A stretch of DNA of 64,000 nucleotides from an uncultured Isosphaeraceae bacterium (GCA_945957605.1 CAMFLR010000002.1:420197-484196), one strand, 5' to 3'. Counted from the stretch's first letter, positions 47,535 to 56,759 are shown. Program-made: numbers and translations. Notes: generated from the sequence alone by a model not told the origin.

Positions 47535-48530
47535 ATGCCGCCCGTGTCGTCCTCTTCCTCCGCCTCCTCGTCGGATATCCCCGTCGTCTGTGTCGGCGTG
47601 CTCGTGGCCGATCACCTGAGCACGCCGATCGACCACCTCCCCGCCGCGGGCGAGCTGGTCATGGCGAGCGACCTGGTGCTCAACATCGGCGGCAACGCCT
47701 CCAACGCCGGCATGGCGCTCTCGAAGCTCGGCATCCGGGCGACCGTCTGCGGCAAGGTTGGGAACGATGTTTTCGGCAAGTTCGTCGCCGAAACTCTTTC
47801 TCGCGCCGGCGTCGACGTCTCGCGTCTTGGCACCGACCCCAACCGCGCCACGAGTCAGAGTTTGATCGTGAATGTGCGCGGCGAAGACCGTCGCTTCATT
47901 CACTCGTTCGGCTCGAACCAAGGGGTCGTCGCGGCCGATCTCGACCCGCTCATCGCACTTCGTCCCAAGGTGCTGTACGTTGGCGGCCTGTTCATTCTGC
48001 CCAACCTGAACACGACCGAGCTGGCCGAGCGATTCAAGACCGCCCGCGCCAACGGCACGACGACCCTGCTCGACGTCGCCATTCCCGGCCCGGCCGACTA
48101 CATCCGCCAGCTCGAACCTGTGCTCCCCTACACCGACGTCTTCCTGCCCAACACCGACGAAGCGGCCGTTATGCTCGGCGAGAACGACCCGATGCGTCAG
48201 GCCGAAACGTTCTACAAAATGGGCGCGAAGCGAGTGGTGATCACCTGCGGCTCGAAAGGCTCGGTCGTCGTCTCCGACACCCTTCGCGCTCGCCTGGGCA
48301 CCTACCCGGTCGAGTTTGTCGACGGTACCGGCGGCGGCGATGCGTTCGACGCCGGCTACATCGCCGGCCTGCTCGACGGGCTCGACGAAATCGCCTGCCT
48401 CAAGCTCGCCAGCGCAATCGGTGCGAGTTGCGTTCGAGCGGTCGGCACCACCGCCGGCATCTTCACCCGTGCAGAAGCCGACGCCTTTATCGCCGCGCAC
48501 GAACTGAAGATCGAACGCGTCGGCAATTGA
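47535..48530 (+). CDS. PfkB-family carbohydrate kinase
   Basis: A 331-residue ribokinase-like sugar kinase. Motifs: the N-terminal substrate site NIGGNASNAGMALSKLG, and the C-terminal ATP/anion-hole motif DGTGGGDAFDAGY, in which Asp of GGDAF is the catalytic base. The substrate cannot be told; fructose, ribose and adenosine-type kinases all share these motifs. The 12-residue Ser-rich N-terminal extension could be removed if translation starts at the GTG at 47544, which has a better distance to GGAG. It probably shares a transcript with ftsH. Confidence 0.88.
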   Translation: MPPVSSSSSASSSDIPVVCVGVLVADHLSTPIDHLPAAGELVMASDLVLNIGGNASNAGMALSKLGIRATVCGKVGNDVFGKFVAETLSRAGVDVSRLGTDPNRATSQSLIVNVRGEDRRFIHSFGSNQGVVAADLDPLIALRPKVLYVGGLFILPNLNTTELAERFKTARANGTTTLLDVAIPGPADYIRQLEPVLPYTDVFLPNTDEAAVMLGENDPMRQAETFYKMGAKRVVITCGSKGSVVVSDTLRARLGTYPVEFVDGTGGGDAFDAGYIAGLLDGLDEIACLKLASAIGASCVRAVGTTAGIFTRAEADAFIAAHELKIERVGN

Positions 48531-48542
48531 GCCAAAGCGTTC

Positions 48543-48965
48543 TCAAATATCGAGAATCATCTCCGCCTGCCAGCCTTCGCCGTCACGTTCCAGCACCAAA
48601 CCATGGCGCGTGACGGCCTTAACTTCGTGATCGAGAATATGCCGCTCGGCATCGATCCGTTCGCCCCACGCCGTCGCGTCGAGCCTCAACATATCCTCAT
48701 CGACGCAAACCTCGAAGCGACCAAACACGAGGTGATGAATCTCGGACCGGAAGATTAACTCGCCCAACCATGCGGCGAGCAATTCGGCAAGAGATTCAGC
48801 GTGCAGCGAGAATTTTTCGACGTCGGTGTCGCGAATTTCATTGCGATTGGCGACGACATAATCAAATAGTCCCTCGGCCGCGGTGACAAACAGGTCGTTC
48901 AAGTTCTCCGCGCGCACACGCAGGCCGACGTCGGCGGTGTGATCAAAGGTTTCAATGGTGCCCAT
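48543..48965 (-). CDS. archease
   Basis: A 140-residue archease (formerly DUF101), the cofactor that helps the RNA ligase RtcB in tRNA splicing or RNA repair by promoting guanylylation. The family signature is clear: FDHTADVGLRVRAENLNDLFVTAAEGLFDYV at the N-terminus, LLAAWLGELIF in the middle and the C-terminal VKAVTRHGL with an Asp-Ile end. The calcium/metal ligands of the family are acidic residues at HTAD and the terminal Asp, both present. GGGAG lies 11 bases before the ATG. No rtcB is in the window. Confidence 0.92.
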   Translation of the reverse strand: MGTIETFDHTADVGLRVRAENLNDLFVTAAEGLFDYVVANRNEIRDTDVEKFSLHAESLAELLAAWLGELIFRSEIHHLVFGRFEVCVDEDMLRLDATAWGERIDAERHILDHEVKAVTRHGLVLERDGEGWQAEMILDI

Positions 48966-49191
48966 GAGCGATGATTCTCCCGTCGTGCGGCGTCAGTTGT
49001 GATTCTTGAATGATACCGTGTCACTCGGCCGACACCGAAGTCTGTTCCCGCTTGCAACTGCGCGCGGGCTCGATTCCAATGAAATTTATCCAACCGCGGC
49101 TGGACGCTGGCGTCCAAATTCACTCGACGCGACTCCGCGCCACGAGGTTCGCCGCGACCAACCGCACATCTCCGTAGTGGTGGCTCCGACC

Positions 49192-50094
49192 ATGATCGAC
49201 TCGGACATCATCGACAAACTGCGTGTCACCCCCGGCAAGCAAGTGAAGCTCAAGGAATGGGCCACAGGTTGGGCGTTTGCCGACGAAGTTGAAAAGGCCG
49301 GCAAAGCCGCAGTAAAAGCTCGTGCGAGCGAGATTCTGAACCAAAGCCTCGAACACCTTGCATCCGCCCAGCAGGTGCTCTACGCGGATAACCGCTACGC
49401 ACTGCTCGTGGTTCTTCAGGCCATGGACGCCGCCGGCAAAGACGGCACGATCAAACACGTGATGTCGGGCGTGAATCCGCAAGGCTGCGAGGTCCACTCG
49501 TTCAAGAAACCGTCGACCGAAGAACTTGAGCACAACTTCCTCTGGCGCTACTCGCGATGTCTTCCCGAGCGAGGACGCATCGGAATTTTCAATCGATCCT
49601 ATTATGAAGAAGTGCTCGTCGTTCGAGTCCACCCCGAATTGCTCGCCAACCAGGTATGCGCAACTGAGAAGCCCAAGAAGAAGCAGTGGGAGCATCGCTT
49701 CGAAGATATCAACGCATTCGAACACCATCTCAGCCGGAATGGCACGAAGATCGTGAAGTTTTTCCTGCATCTCTCCAAGGGCGAGCAAAAGAAGCGGTTC
49801 CTCGAACGGCTCGACCGCCCCGAGAAGAACTGGAAGTTCTCCTCCTCCGACCTCGCCGAACGCGCCCACTGGAACGACTACACCGAAGCTTTTGAAGACG
49901 CAATCACCGAAACGAGCACGAAATGGGCCCCCTGGCACATCATCCCCGCCGACGACAAATGGGCAACCAGAGCCCTCGTCGCCGACATTCTCGCCACGAC
50001 AATCGATTCGCTTGACCTGCGCTACCCCAAACTCTCCGAGACCGAGCAAGCTGCGCTCGCCTCGGCGCGTGAGCAACTCGAAAACGAAAAGTAA
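49192..50094 (+). CDS. polyphosphate kinase 2 family protein
   Basis: A 300-residue PPK2, which moves phosphate between polyphosphate and nucleotides. Walker A AMDAAGKDGT lies at 77-86, the Walker B-like GIFNRSYYEEVLVVRVHPE at 131-149, and the lid region KFFLHLSKGEQKKRFLERLDRPEKNWKFS follows, then DYTEAFEDAITETST..WHIIPADDKW. The pattern with GIFNRSYYEEVL resembles the class that can phosphorylate AMP and ADP; this is inference. The frame opens 62 codons earlier with poor sequence; the ATG at 49192 fits the family start. It is functionally close to the Pho block. Confidence 0.92.
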   Translation: MIDSDIIDKLRVTPGKQVKLKEWATGWAFADEVEKAGKAAVKARASEILNQSLEHLASAQQVLYADNRYALLVVLQAMDAAGKDGTIKHVMSGVNPQGCEVHSFKKPSTEELEHNFLWRYSRCLPERGRIGIFNRSYYEEVLVVRVHPELLANQVCATEKPKKKQWEHRFEDINAFEHHLSRNGTKIVKFFLHLSKGEQKKRFLERLDRPEKNWKFSSSDLAERAHWNDYTEAFEDAITETSTKWAPWHIIPADDKWATRALVADILATTIDSLDLRYPKLSETEQAALASAREQLENEK

Positions 50095-50239
50095 ACCACT
50101 CGATTCGTCCGCACGCCGAATCACATCAGGATATACTTTGAATTACGCAATAACCTTTGACATCCGTCATAGACTATGAAACGATGGAATCCAAGGAGAT
50201 TTGCGAAACCTGCCGATCTCCGTTCGATGAGGCCCCGCA

Positions 50240-50758
50240 ATGTCTCTCACCGACGAGATCGTGAATTCGCGCGGTATGAAGCTCTACAGTCGTACAATTG
50301 GCGGCATTCTGATTCTTTTCGCTGCGTTCTTTGCGTGGCTCGCATTCCCATGCCTGAGGTGGAGCGTTGATCAAGTAATTCGTATGGCCCAAAATGACTT
50401 TAGCTTCCAGGGACACACGTTCAAAGGCACGTACTTTCCCGCTCTCGACCTGCAAAATCTCGCAGAAGGCACTATCCTCGCCCTGCTCTCGCTCTCCTGC
50501 CTGATCGGCGGTTGCGGACTCGTCCGACTTCGACCATGGGCACGTCGGTGGGGCATCGCCTACATGATCGTGATCGCCATTTACTCATCCTGGGTGATCG
50601 CCACCGAAGTCCACAAAGGCCGCGACTTCGAATACATCTTCCTTTTTCTGATCGTCCTGATTCTCCCACTAATGCCACTGCTCCTCGCTTCAGCGCCGCA
50701 GCAACAAATCGCTCCGTTGAATGAACGGCCAGAAGGTCCACGAATCGCAAAAGCTTGA
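50240..50758 (+). CDS. small membrane protein, unknown function
   Basis: A 172-residue protein with four hydrophobic helices (about 17-38, 73-94, 99-118 and 132-150). A loop between helices 1 and 2 carries the moderately polar segment RMAQNDFSFQGHTFKG. The C-terminal 20 residues are polar (PQQQIAPLNERPEGPRIAKA). No family is recognised. GAGG lies eight bases before the ATG. It stands between PPK2 and a convergent SDR gene, with a hairpin at its end. Confidence 0.65.
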   Translation: MSLTDEIVNSRGMKLYSRTIGGILILFAAFFAWLAFPCLRWSVDQVIRMAQNDFSFQGHTFKGTYFPALDLQNLAEGTILALLSLSCLIGGCGLVRLRPWARRWGIAYMIVIAIYSSWVIATEVHKGRDFEYIFLFLIVLILPLMPLLLASAPQQQIAPLNERPEGPRIAKA

Positions 50759-50803
50759 TCATTATTTCGTATGGAACATCGATCGTTCCGACAGCCCGAG
50801 CAA

Positions 50804-50829
50804 AAGCGAGGCCACAAAAAGCCTCGCTT
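50804..50829. terminator. bidirectional hairpin between convergent genes
   Basis: A perfect nine-base stem AAGCGAGGC / GCCTCGCTT with an eight-base loop, in the 88-base gap between two convergent genes. On the minus strand it ends in TTTT, so it may stop the SDR transcript; the plus-strand U tract is absent. Confidence 0.55.
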
Positions 50830-50846
50830 CCGCCCTCGGGCGGCGA

Positions 50847-51821
50847 TCAGAATTTCTCGCCAACCAACTCTTCACTCTTCGCCCAAAGCGCTTTCGCATG
50901 CTCGGGATCGAGTGCGTAGGCCCGTACCCCTTCGCTGATCGCACTGATCTTGCGATCGTCGGGCACGATCTCGCCGACGTGGCAGTTCTCGCAATAGCGT
51001 CCGCCCACGTCTTCAGCATTGGCGACCAAACCCGCCCAAACCGAAGTCGCTGCGCCTTGTGGTACCGTCTTGAATTGGAACGGGGGCTTGCCTTCTTCTG
51101 CAAGATCCTTGTTCATCTGGTCAATCACCGCCGGAATCCAACTAGGATCGAGGTGTCGGCTCAGCTCGGTCATGATTCCACCCGGATGCACAGCCGCCGC
51201 ACGAATCCCGCGCGACCGATGCCTGCGATCGAACTCGACCGCAAATAGAATATTCGCCGTCTTCGACCGACCGTACGACACAAACGGATCATACGTCGTG
51301 CGTCCAAAGTTTGGATCACCAAGGTCGACGTCGCTAAAGCGATGCCCCGACGAAGCCAGACTCACGAACCGCCCGCCCGGTTTGATCAGCGAAGCAATTC
51401 GGTTGACGAACACAAAGTGGCCGAGATGATTCGTACCGAATTGCGTTTCGAAACCGTCGGCCGTATGACCAAACGGCGTCGCCATCACTCCCGCGTTAGC
51501 GATGATCACATCAAAAGGCTCGTTACGCTTCAGCAGTGCATCAGCGCAGGCACGAACGCTCGCCAGCGAGGCAAGATCGAGCTCGATCAGTTCGAGCGAT
51601 CCGCCCGACTTCGCATCCGCGCGAACCTGGGCCGTCGCCTTCTCCGCCTTCGCAAGGTCTCGCGCCGCCCCGACAACATGAGCCCCATGCGCAGCCAGAG
51701 CGCGAGCCGTTTCAACTCCCAACCCAGCCGATACGCCGGTCACCAACACGCGCATTCCGCTCAAATCTTTGCCTTCAAGTACCTCTTCCGTCGTGGACGT
51801 CGCACCGAATTGCTGGGTCAT
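50847..51821 (-). CDS. short-chain dehydrogenase/reductase
   Basis: A 324-residue SDR, related to the oxidoreductases of the retinol-dehydrogenase-like group. It has the cofactor loop TGVSAGLG (28-35), NAG in IIANAGVMATPFG, the Ser in VSLASSGHRF and the catalytic YGRSK. It should oxidise or reduce a hydroxyl or carbonyl group with NAD(P); the substrate is unknown. The ATG at 51821 has GAGG five to nine bases upstream; ten residues of the longer open frame are discarded. It diverges from the TetR gene, which probably controls it. Confidence 0.88.
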   Translation of the reverse strand: MTQQFGATSTTEEVLEGKDLSGMRVLVTGVSAGLGVETARALAAHGAHVVGAARDLAKAEKATAQVRADAKSGGSLELIELDLASLASVRACADALLKRNEPFDVIIANAGVMATPFGHTADGFETQFGTNHLGHFVFVNRIASLIKPGGRFVSLASSGHRFSDVDLGDPNFGRTTYDPFVSYGRSKTANILFAVEFDRRHRSRGIRAAAVHPGGIMTELSRHLDPSWIPAVIDQMNKDLAEEGKPPFQFKTVPQGAATSVWAGLVANAEDVGGRYCENCHVGEIVPDDRKISAISEGVRAYALDPEHAKALWAKSEELVGEKF

Positions 51822-51879
51822 CTTCGCCTCGCTTCCTTCGTACGAGATCACCGCATTGCGCCCGCACCGAGCCGACCTA

Positions 51880-51909
51880 TTGCCGTCACCTGCTCGACCG
51901 GCCTAACAT
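51880..51909 (+). promoter_or_regulatory. possible promoter of the TetR gene
   Basis: TTGCCG (51880-51885) and TAACAT (51904-51909) with an 18-base spacer, 14 bases before the palindromic operator. Transcription would start near 51916, inside reach of a bound repressor. Confidence 0.4.
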
Positions 51910-51922
51910 ACAAGTGGAGGAC

Positions 51923-51955
51923 GCCTCCGGATCAATATACGGAGGCAACCTCCGT
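51923..51955. promoter_or_regulatory. TetR operator, overlapping dyads
   Basis: Two overlapping dyads share one arm: GCCTCCG (51923-51929) / CGGAGGC (51940-51946) with a ten-base spacer, and ACGGAGG (51939-51945) / CCTCCGT (51949-51955) with a three-base spacer. The motif CAAGTGGAG also occurs as a direct repeat on each side (51911 and 51960). This layout between a divergent SDR and TetR gene is the usual autoregulatory operator. Confidence 0.65.
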
Positions 51956-51974
51956 TTATCAAGTGGAGTCGATG

Positions 51975-52562
51975 ATGGGGGAGGAAATTCGCTCGGATTC
52001 GCCGCGGCCCCTTCGCGCCGACGCCGCGAAGAATCGCACGCGGCTGATCGAGACGGCCAAGGCGATGTTCAGCGAGCACGGGGCCGAAGTTGGCCTGGAA
52101 GCGATCGCCAAATCGGCGGGCGTGGGCATCGGCACGCTCTACCGCCACTTCCCGACGCGCGACAAGTTGATCGAGGCGGTCTATCGGACCGAGACTCAGA
52201 ATCTGTCCGAAGCAGCGTCGCGGTTGGGCGAGACTTTACCCCCGGTCGAAGCGCTTCGTGCCTGGCTCCAGTTATTCGTCGACCTCATCGCCACCAAACA
52301 AGCGATTTCCGCCGCGCTCGCCTCGATGGGCGGCACGACCGAACTCTACGCTGAATCAACAGCGATGATCACAGCGGCAATCGGCTCGCTCGTGAATCGT
52401 GCGGTCGCCAGCGGTGAAATCCGCCTCGACATCGAACCACTCGACCTCTTGCGTGCCCTGGCTGGCGTCGCCGGCACCAGTTCGCTTCCAGGCTGGAAAG
52501 AAAGTGCGAAACGTTTGATCGACATCCTGATCGCCGGCGTGCAAGTTCGGCCGAAAGTCTGA
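51975..52562 (+). CDS. TetR/AcrR family transcriptional regulator
   Basis: A 195-residue repressor. The N-terminal HTH (about 18-65) reads RTRLIETAKAMFSEHGAEVGLEAIAKSAGVGIGTLYRHFPTRDKLIEAVY, a full TetR signature. The C-terminal ligand domain (about 75-190) resembles the AcrR-type SbtR domain. It probably represses its own gene and the divergent SDR through the operator at 51923-51955. TGGAG lies six bases before this ATG; the ATG one codon earlier is possible. A much longer open frame upstream is antisense to the SDR and is ignored. Confidence 0.9.
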   Translation: MGEEIRSDSPRPLRADAAKNRTRLIETAKAMFSEHGAEVGLEAIAKSAGVGIGTLYRHFPTRDKLIEAVYRTETQNLSEAASRLGETLPPVEALRAWLQLFVDLIATKQAISAALASMGGTTELYAESTAMITAAIGSLVNRAVASGEIRLDIEPLDLLRALAGVAGTSSLPGWKESAKRLIDILIAGVQVRPKV

Positions 52563-52766
52563 TCAGCTATTTAATAAATTCTTTGATATCTAGATCAATA
52601 GAATTGAGTGATCCGGACAACTTGTTGTCCTGGTGACGCAGCCACAAGAGGCCAAAGCGAAGAAGCTTGCGATCACTTCTTGTCGTTTGGCGACCGAGAA
52701 AACAATTTTGTCCCAGCGAGTCGAACCCACATCAATCAGGATCGCTGCCTGGTGTTTCCTCAAACT

Positions 52767-54059
52767 CTAACGATCCCGAGGCTCCGCATTTTCGCCTCTG
52801 TCAGAAGACTCTCGCGGGCTCGTCGGCTCCTTAACCGCCGGCACCAGAAACGCCCCAAGAACCAGCCCCAACGTCAGGCCAGCAATCACAAGGCACGATT
52901 GCGTCGCGCTCAGCAGAATCGCCGCCACGGTCTCGGTCGTTCCGTTGTCCGAGTGGCGGGCAAATCGCAAAGCGCCGCCGAGCGCTTGATAGAGCAACAA
53001 TCCGGGCATCATAGGCACTGCGCCGGCAAACGCGATCACAGCAAACGGCGTCTTTCCCGACCGAGCAATCCAGCCCGCCACCGCTCCCACTGCAATCCCG
53101 CCGAGAAACGTCGCTCCTTCGAGCCGAAATCCCGCTTCAAGCCCCAAATAACGGCAACCGTGGCCGATCATCCCCACCAGTGCCGCCATCCCCACCTGCT
53201 TCCACGGCGAGTTGAACACCACAGCGAACCCGCACGTGACGATTGCCGCTAGAATCAAATCGGCGACCAGACCGATGTGTTCTGCATCCCCCTTAACTCC
53301 CGGCGGCAGCCCATCCGGTAATATGAGCTCAACCCCCGCGACAACCCCAAGCGCATTCGCAATCAATATGCCGCTTGCGAGTCCGAGTCGTGCGAGACTC
53401 ATTGGTATATAATTTTCAACAAGATCCAGAACTCCGTTGATCAAATGCGGGCCAGGGACCAGCATCAGCGCAGGAACGATCAGCGCGAGTTCAGGCGTGC
53501 GGAGCCAGCCGAGCCGAAACGCCAATCCACCGAAAATCGCCCCCAGAAATGATGCAGCGAGTGGCGGCAAAAAAAGACTGTCGACACGTCTTGAAATCTC
53601 CTGGCGAACCAAAAGCCCCAAACCCGCGGCGAATCCAGCAACCAATGCGGCCCCGACGCCCGCCCCTAGCACCCCCGCCAGTCCCGCGGCGGCAAGCGCG
53701 ATCATGAGCACGGCAACCCAGCGGGAATGCCTCGGTGTATCGACCTCGGATCGCTCGAGCAACGCGAGGGCTGAGGCCGTATCAAGATCGGCACGACGCA
53801 CTCGATCGAGAATCGAATGGACGCGAGCCAGCAGCGCGGTGTTGGGATGAACCTGACGAAACTCCTTGATCCGCGGGACATCTCCTCCCAGCGACACCGC
53901 GATCGCGCCATACGACACCACGACGTCGCACCGCTCGTCGCTTATCGCCCGCGCAGTGTCGGCAAGCGTTCGGCGCGTGGCGCCGGTCGATTCGCTATGT
54001 CCCAGAAGCAGTCGCCCCGCTTCTGCCAACAACTCGATTTTCAGCCTTTGCGCATCCAT
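52767..54059 (-). CDS. threonine/serine exporter family protein
   Basis: A 430-residue ThrE-type exporter combining the two halves, ThrE (residues about 10-250) and ThrE_2 (about 285-400), in one chain. The soluble N-terminal part contains the family pattern AGRLLLGHSESTGATRRTLADTARAI and the glycine-rich helices GVLGAGVGAALVAGFAAGLG. About ten transmembrane helices follow, with the motif PALMLVPGPHLINGVLDLVENYI and PMMPGLLLYQ in the second half. It should move small amino acids out of the cell. The ATG at 54059 is preferred over a GTG five codons upstream. It lies 34 bases before the phosphofructokinase stop. Confidence 0.85.
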   Translation of the reverse strand: MDAQRLKIELLAEAGRLLLGHSESTGATRRTLADTARAISDERCDVVVSYGAIAVSLGGDVPRIKEFRQVHPNTALLARVHSILDRVRRADLDTASALALLERSEVDTPRHSRWVAVLMIALAAAGLAGVLGAGVGAALVAGFAAGLGLLVRQEISRRVDSLFLPPLAASFLGAIFGGLAFRLGWLRTPELALIVPALMLVPGPHLINGVLDLVENYIPMSLARLGLASGILIANALGVVAGVELILPDGLPPGVKGDAEHIGLVADLILAAIVTCGFAVVFNSPWKQVGMAALVGMIGHGCRYLGLEAGFRLEGATFLGGIAVGAVAGWIARSGKTPFAVIAFAGAVPMMPGLLLYQALGGALRFARHSDNGTTETVAAILLSATQSCLVIAGLTLGLVLGAFLVPAVKEPTSPRESSDRGENAEPRDR

Positions 54060-54092
54060 CGCATGTCTCAACACTCAGAACGTCGACACCGC

Positions 54093-55403
54093 TCACTCAA
54101 ACCGCGCCGGCTGACCTGTCACCGCGAGAACAGCCGCCCACAACTCGCTCGCCGGGTCAACCTGCCGCTTCTGCTCGACCGCCATCTCGATCGGCACGTG
54201 CGCAAACGACCCATTGAGGCCGACGACCACAAGATCCGTCCTCCCCGACATCGCCGCATGCACCGCGCGCCTGGCGAGTTGATCGCAAAGGAAACTATCT
54301 TCGGTGTTGGCCGGACTACTTCGAATGATGTAGCTCGGATCGATGTATTTCACATCCACCGGATTGCCGATCGTCTTGAAGTGCTCGACGATTTGTTCCT
54401 TGAGATACGGGCCAATGTCATGGTAGCGACGATTGCCCGACGCGTCGGCCCCTTCCGCCTGATCGTCGAATAGATGCTGCCCTGCCCCTTCGGAAACAAC
54501 GACGACGGCATGATCGCGCTCGTCCAACCGACGTGCCAACGCGGCAAACAAACCACGCTCGCCTTGGAGTCGGAACGGAACTTCAGGGATGAGCGTGAAG
54601 TTCGCTTCCTGAGAGGCAAGCGTCGCGCCACAGGCGATGAACCCCGCATCGCGCCCCATCACCTTCACCAACCCAATTCCGCGAGGCGCGCCCGCTGCCT
54701 CTGTGTGCGCGAGGTTGATCACCCCTTGGGCCTGCTCGACTGCGGTGGTAAAGCCAAAGGTTCGCGTGCAGTAATTCAGGTCGTTGTCGATCGTTTTGGG
54801 AATGCCCACGACCGCAACCTTCATTCCTCTTTGACGAATCTCTGTGGCAATCGAGTGTGCCCCGCGCTGGGTGCCGTCGCCGCCGATGCAAAAGAGTAGG
54901 TTGATCCGTTCCCGCTCGAGGAACTCGGCCATCCGCCCCATATCCTGCCGCCCTCGCGACGAGCCCAGGATACTTCCGCCTTCCTTGTGAATCGTCGAAA
55001 CGAGTTCGGTCGTCAGCCGAATCGGCGGCCGGCCAACCGATGGATCCAACCCCATGTATCCATTGCGAATGCCCAGAACTTCGGCCACGCCATAGCCGAA
55101 ATGCAGCTCGAGAAAGAGCGAGCGAATGACGTTATTGAGCCCAGGACAAAGCCCACCGCACGTAACAATCGCAGCTCGGGTATCGGCTGGGTCGAAGGCA
55201 AGTTGCTCGCGTGCTCCGGCCTTCTCGAAGAGGAGATCGTCCCCCTCGTCTGTGTGCGAAAATTCCACACGATTCCGAACCCAGGCATCGTCGGATACGA
55301 ATCTCGGGAGCGCGGCCTGATGCTCGGTCGAGCGACAGAGCGGAGAGCGAAATTGCGGAGGCCCGATCAATTCCGCGCGAACCATCCGTTCGGATATGCT
55401 CAT
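54093..55403 (-). CDS. 6-phosphofructokinase, plant/trypanosome-like group
   Basis: A 436-residue phosphofructokinase with a 70-residue N-terminal extension. It has the Gly-rich start TCGGLCPGLNNVIR, GGDGT at 174-178, PKTIDND at 202-208, and VKVMGRDAGFIA in the F6P site. GGDGT with Gly points to ATP as donor, whereas Lys in PKTIDND is the residue found in PPi-dependent enzymes; this mix is typical of the long plant/trypanosome-like ATP group. It phosphorylates fructose 6-phosphate in glycolysis. GGGAGG lies nine bases before the ATG. It is divergent from the G1P dehydrogenase gene. Confidence 0.9.
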   Translation of the reverse strand: MSISERMVRAELIGPPQFRSPLCRSTEHQAALPRFVSDDAWVRNRVEFSHTDEGDDLLFEKAGAREQLAFDPADTRAAIVTCGGLCPGLNNVIRSLFLELHFGYGVAEVLGIRNGYMGLDPSVGRPPIRLTTELVSTIHKEGGSILGSSRGRQDMGRMAEFLERERINLLFCIGGDGTQRGAHSIATEIRQRGMKVAVVGIPKTIDNDLNYCTRTFGFTTAVEQAQGVINLAHTEAAGAPRGIGLVKVMGRDAGFIACGATLASQEANFTLIPEVPFRLQGERGLFAALARRLDERDHAVVVVSEGAGQHLFDDQAEGADASGNRRYHDIGPYLKEQIVEHFKTIGNPVDVKYIDPSYIIRSSPANTEDSFLCDQLARRAVHAAMSGRTDLVVVGLNGSFAHVPIEMAVEQKRQVDPASELWAAVLAVTGQPARFE

Positions 55404-55706
55404 TGCTCTAAACCTCCCGCGATTCGACAGGAATGTTACAATTCCAGCCTGTTTCCGATTGCGCCCCAGCCGCGCTCGCCTTCGAGTTCACTTACGGCTG
55501 CGGACTCCGACAAGCCGCCGCGGAGCCGCGCCTTCAAGGACGATGATTTCGTCCGAATCAACAAGATGTGTCGTGAAATCGGACCGCCTGATAGTATCTG
55601 GCCTGCCAGCGCCACGATATAACGGCGAGGATAACACGTCGTGCGTCAAGACACATGAAGTCTTCGTGAATCTCTCTCCATTCTGTCACTTCAAGGAGAG
55701 TGCGGT
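55404..55706. other. divergent promoter region, nothing else seen
   Basis: These 303 bases hold the upstream regions of phosphofructokinase (leftward) and the glycerol-1-phosphate dehydrogenase homologue (rightward). I see no gene, repeat or operator; AAGGAGAG at 55693-55700 is the ribosome site of the right-hand gene. Confidence 0.5.
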
Positions 55707-56759
55707 ATGTCGCCCAGGACGGAAATCGGCATCCCCACCATCGTGCGCATGAAGCCAGGCGCACTCGATCGCCTGGGAATTTATCTCGCGCGACAGGCCT
55801 ACCATCGAGTCGTCCTCGTCGTCAGTCAGGGAATGGGTGCCGACCTGATCGAACGGGCCGAAGAAAGCCTCGCGCAGAACCGAGTCGAATCGGTCAACCG
55901 AGTTGAGGTTCCCGACGCGAGTTTTGAGGCTGTCACGAACCTGCTGACGAAACTCGGCGGCGATCGCCAGGCCATCATCGGCCTCGGCGGCGGCAAGGCG
56001 CTCGACGTCGCCAAGTACCTCGCCCATCTCGCAAAACGGCCGTTCTACGCGGTCCCAACCTCGCTTTCTAACGACGGCTTTTGCTCGCCGCAATCGAGCC
56101 TCACACTGGCCGGCCGCCGCCGTTCGCTCGCCGCCACACTGCCGTTCGCGGTGATCGTCGACACGGAAGTTTGCCTGGGAGCTCCGCAGCCGCTCTGGTG
56201 GTCCGGCGTGGGCGATCTCGTCGCCAAGGTCACCGCCGTTTTCGATTGGAAGCTCGCGTTCCACACCCATGGAGAGCCTGTCAACGACTTCGCAGCGCTA
56301 CTGTCCGACGCGAGCGTCTTCCAGTTCGTCTCGAACCCCGACCGAAGTGCCGAAGGTGCCCGACGGCTGGCCCTGGCCCTCATGCTCAACGGCATCTCGA
56401 TGGAGGTCTGCGGCTCATCCCGTCCGGCGAGTGGCTCAGAACACCTGATTTCGCACTCGCTCGACGCAACGAGCGCCCGCCCTCGATTGCACGGTCTTCA
56501 AGTCGGCGTCGCCACCTATATTTGCAGCCGATTGCAAGGTCAAGGAACGGAGTTGATCGCCACCGCCCTCGATCGCACCAATTTCTGGGACGGAATTCGC
56601 GCCGACCCATTTTCACGGAGTGAGTGGCTGGAAGCCGTGAAAAAAGCCCCGGAAATCAACCCCGAACGTTTCACCGTTCTCTCGACCCGAGACGTCGTTC
56701 CTGAAGTAGCCGCGATGATCGATCAGGATCCCAGGCTCCAGGGATGTTTCATCGCGTAG
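55707..56759 (+). CDS. sn-glycerol-1-phosphate dehydrogenase family protein
   Basis: A 350-residue member of the iron-containing/AraM-like glycerol-1-phosphate dehydrogenase family, which reduces dihydroxyacetone phosphate to sn-glycerol 1-phosphate, the backbone enantiomer of archaeal lipids. The NAD(P) site is GLGGGKALDVAKYLA (92-106), the substrate loop VPTSLSNDGFCSP (116-128), and the metal ligands are Asp170, His246 and His262 with GSEHLISH. All three are present, so it should be active. AGGAG lies eight bases before the ATG. A glycosyltransferase-like gene follows after 72 bases. Confidence 0.85.
   Translation: MSPRTEIGIPTIVRMKPGALDRLGIYLARQAYHRVVLVVSQGMGADLIERAEESLAQNRVESVNRVEVPDASFEAVTNLLTKLGGDRQAIIGLGGGKALDVAKYLAHLAKRPFYAVPTSLSNDGFCSPQSSLTLAGRRRSLAATLPFAVIVDTEVCLGAPQPLWWSGVGDLVAKVTAVFDWKLAFHTHGEPVNDFAALLSDASVFQFVSNPDRSAEGARRLALALMLNGISMEVCGSSRPASGSEHLISHSLDATSARPRLHGLQVGVATYICSRLQGQGTELIATALDRTNFWDGIRADPFSRSEWLEAVKKAPEINPERFTVLSTRDVVPEVAAMIDQDPRLQGCFIA

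Noticed and set aside
52720-52740. tRNA-like fragment on the minus strand (GGGTTCGACTC)
   Set aside because: The surrounding bases do not form a T stem or an acceptor stem.
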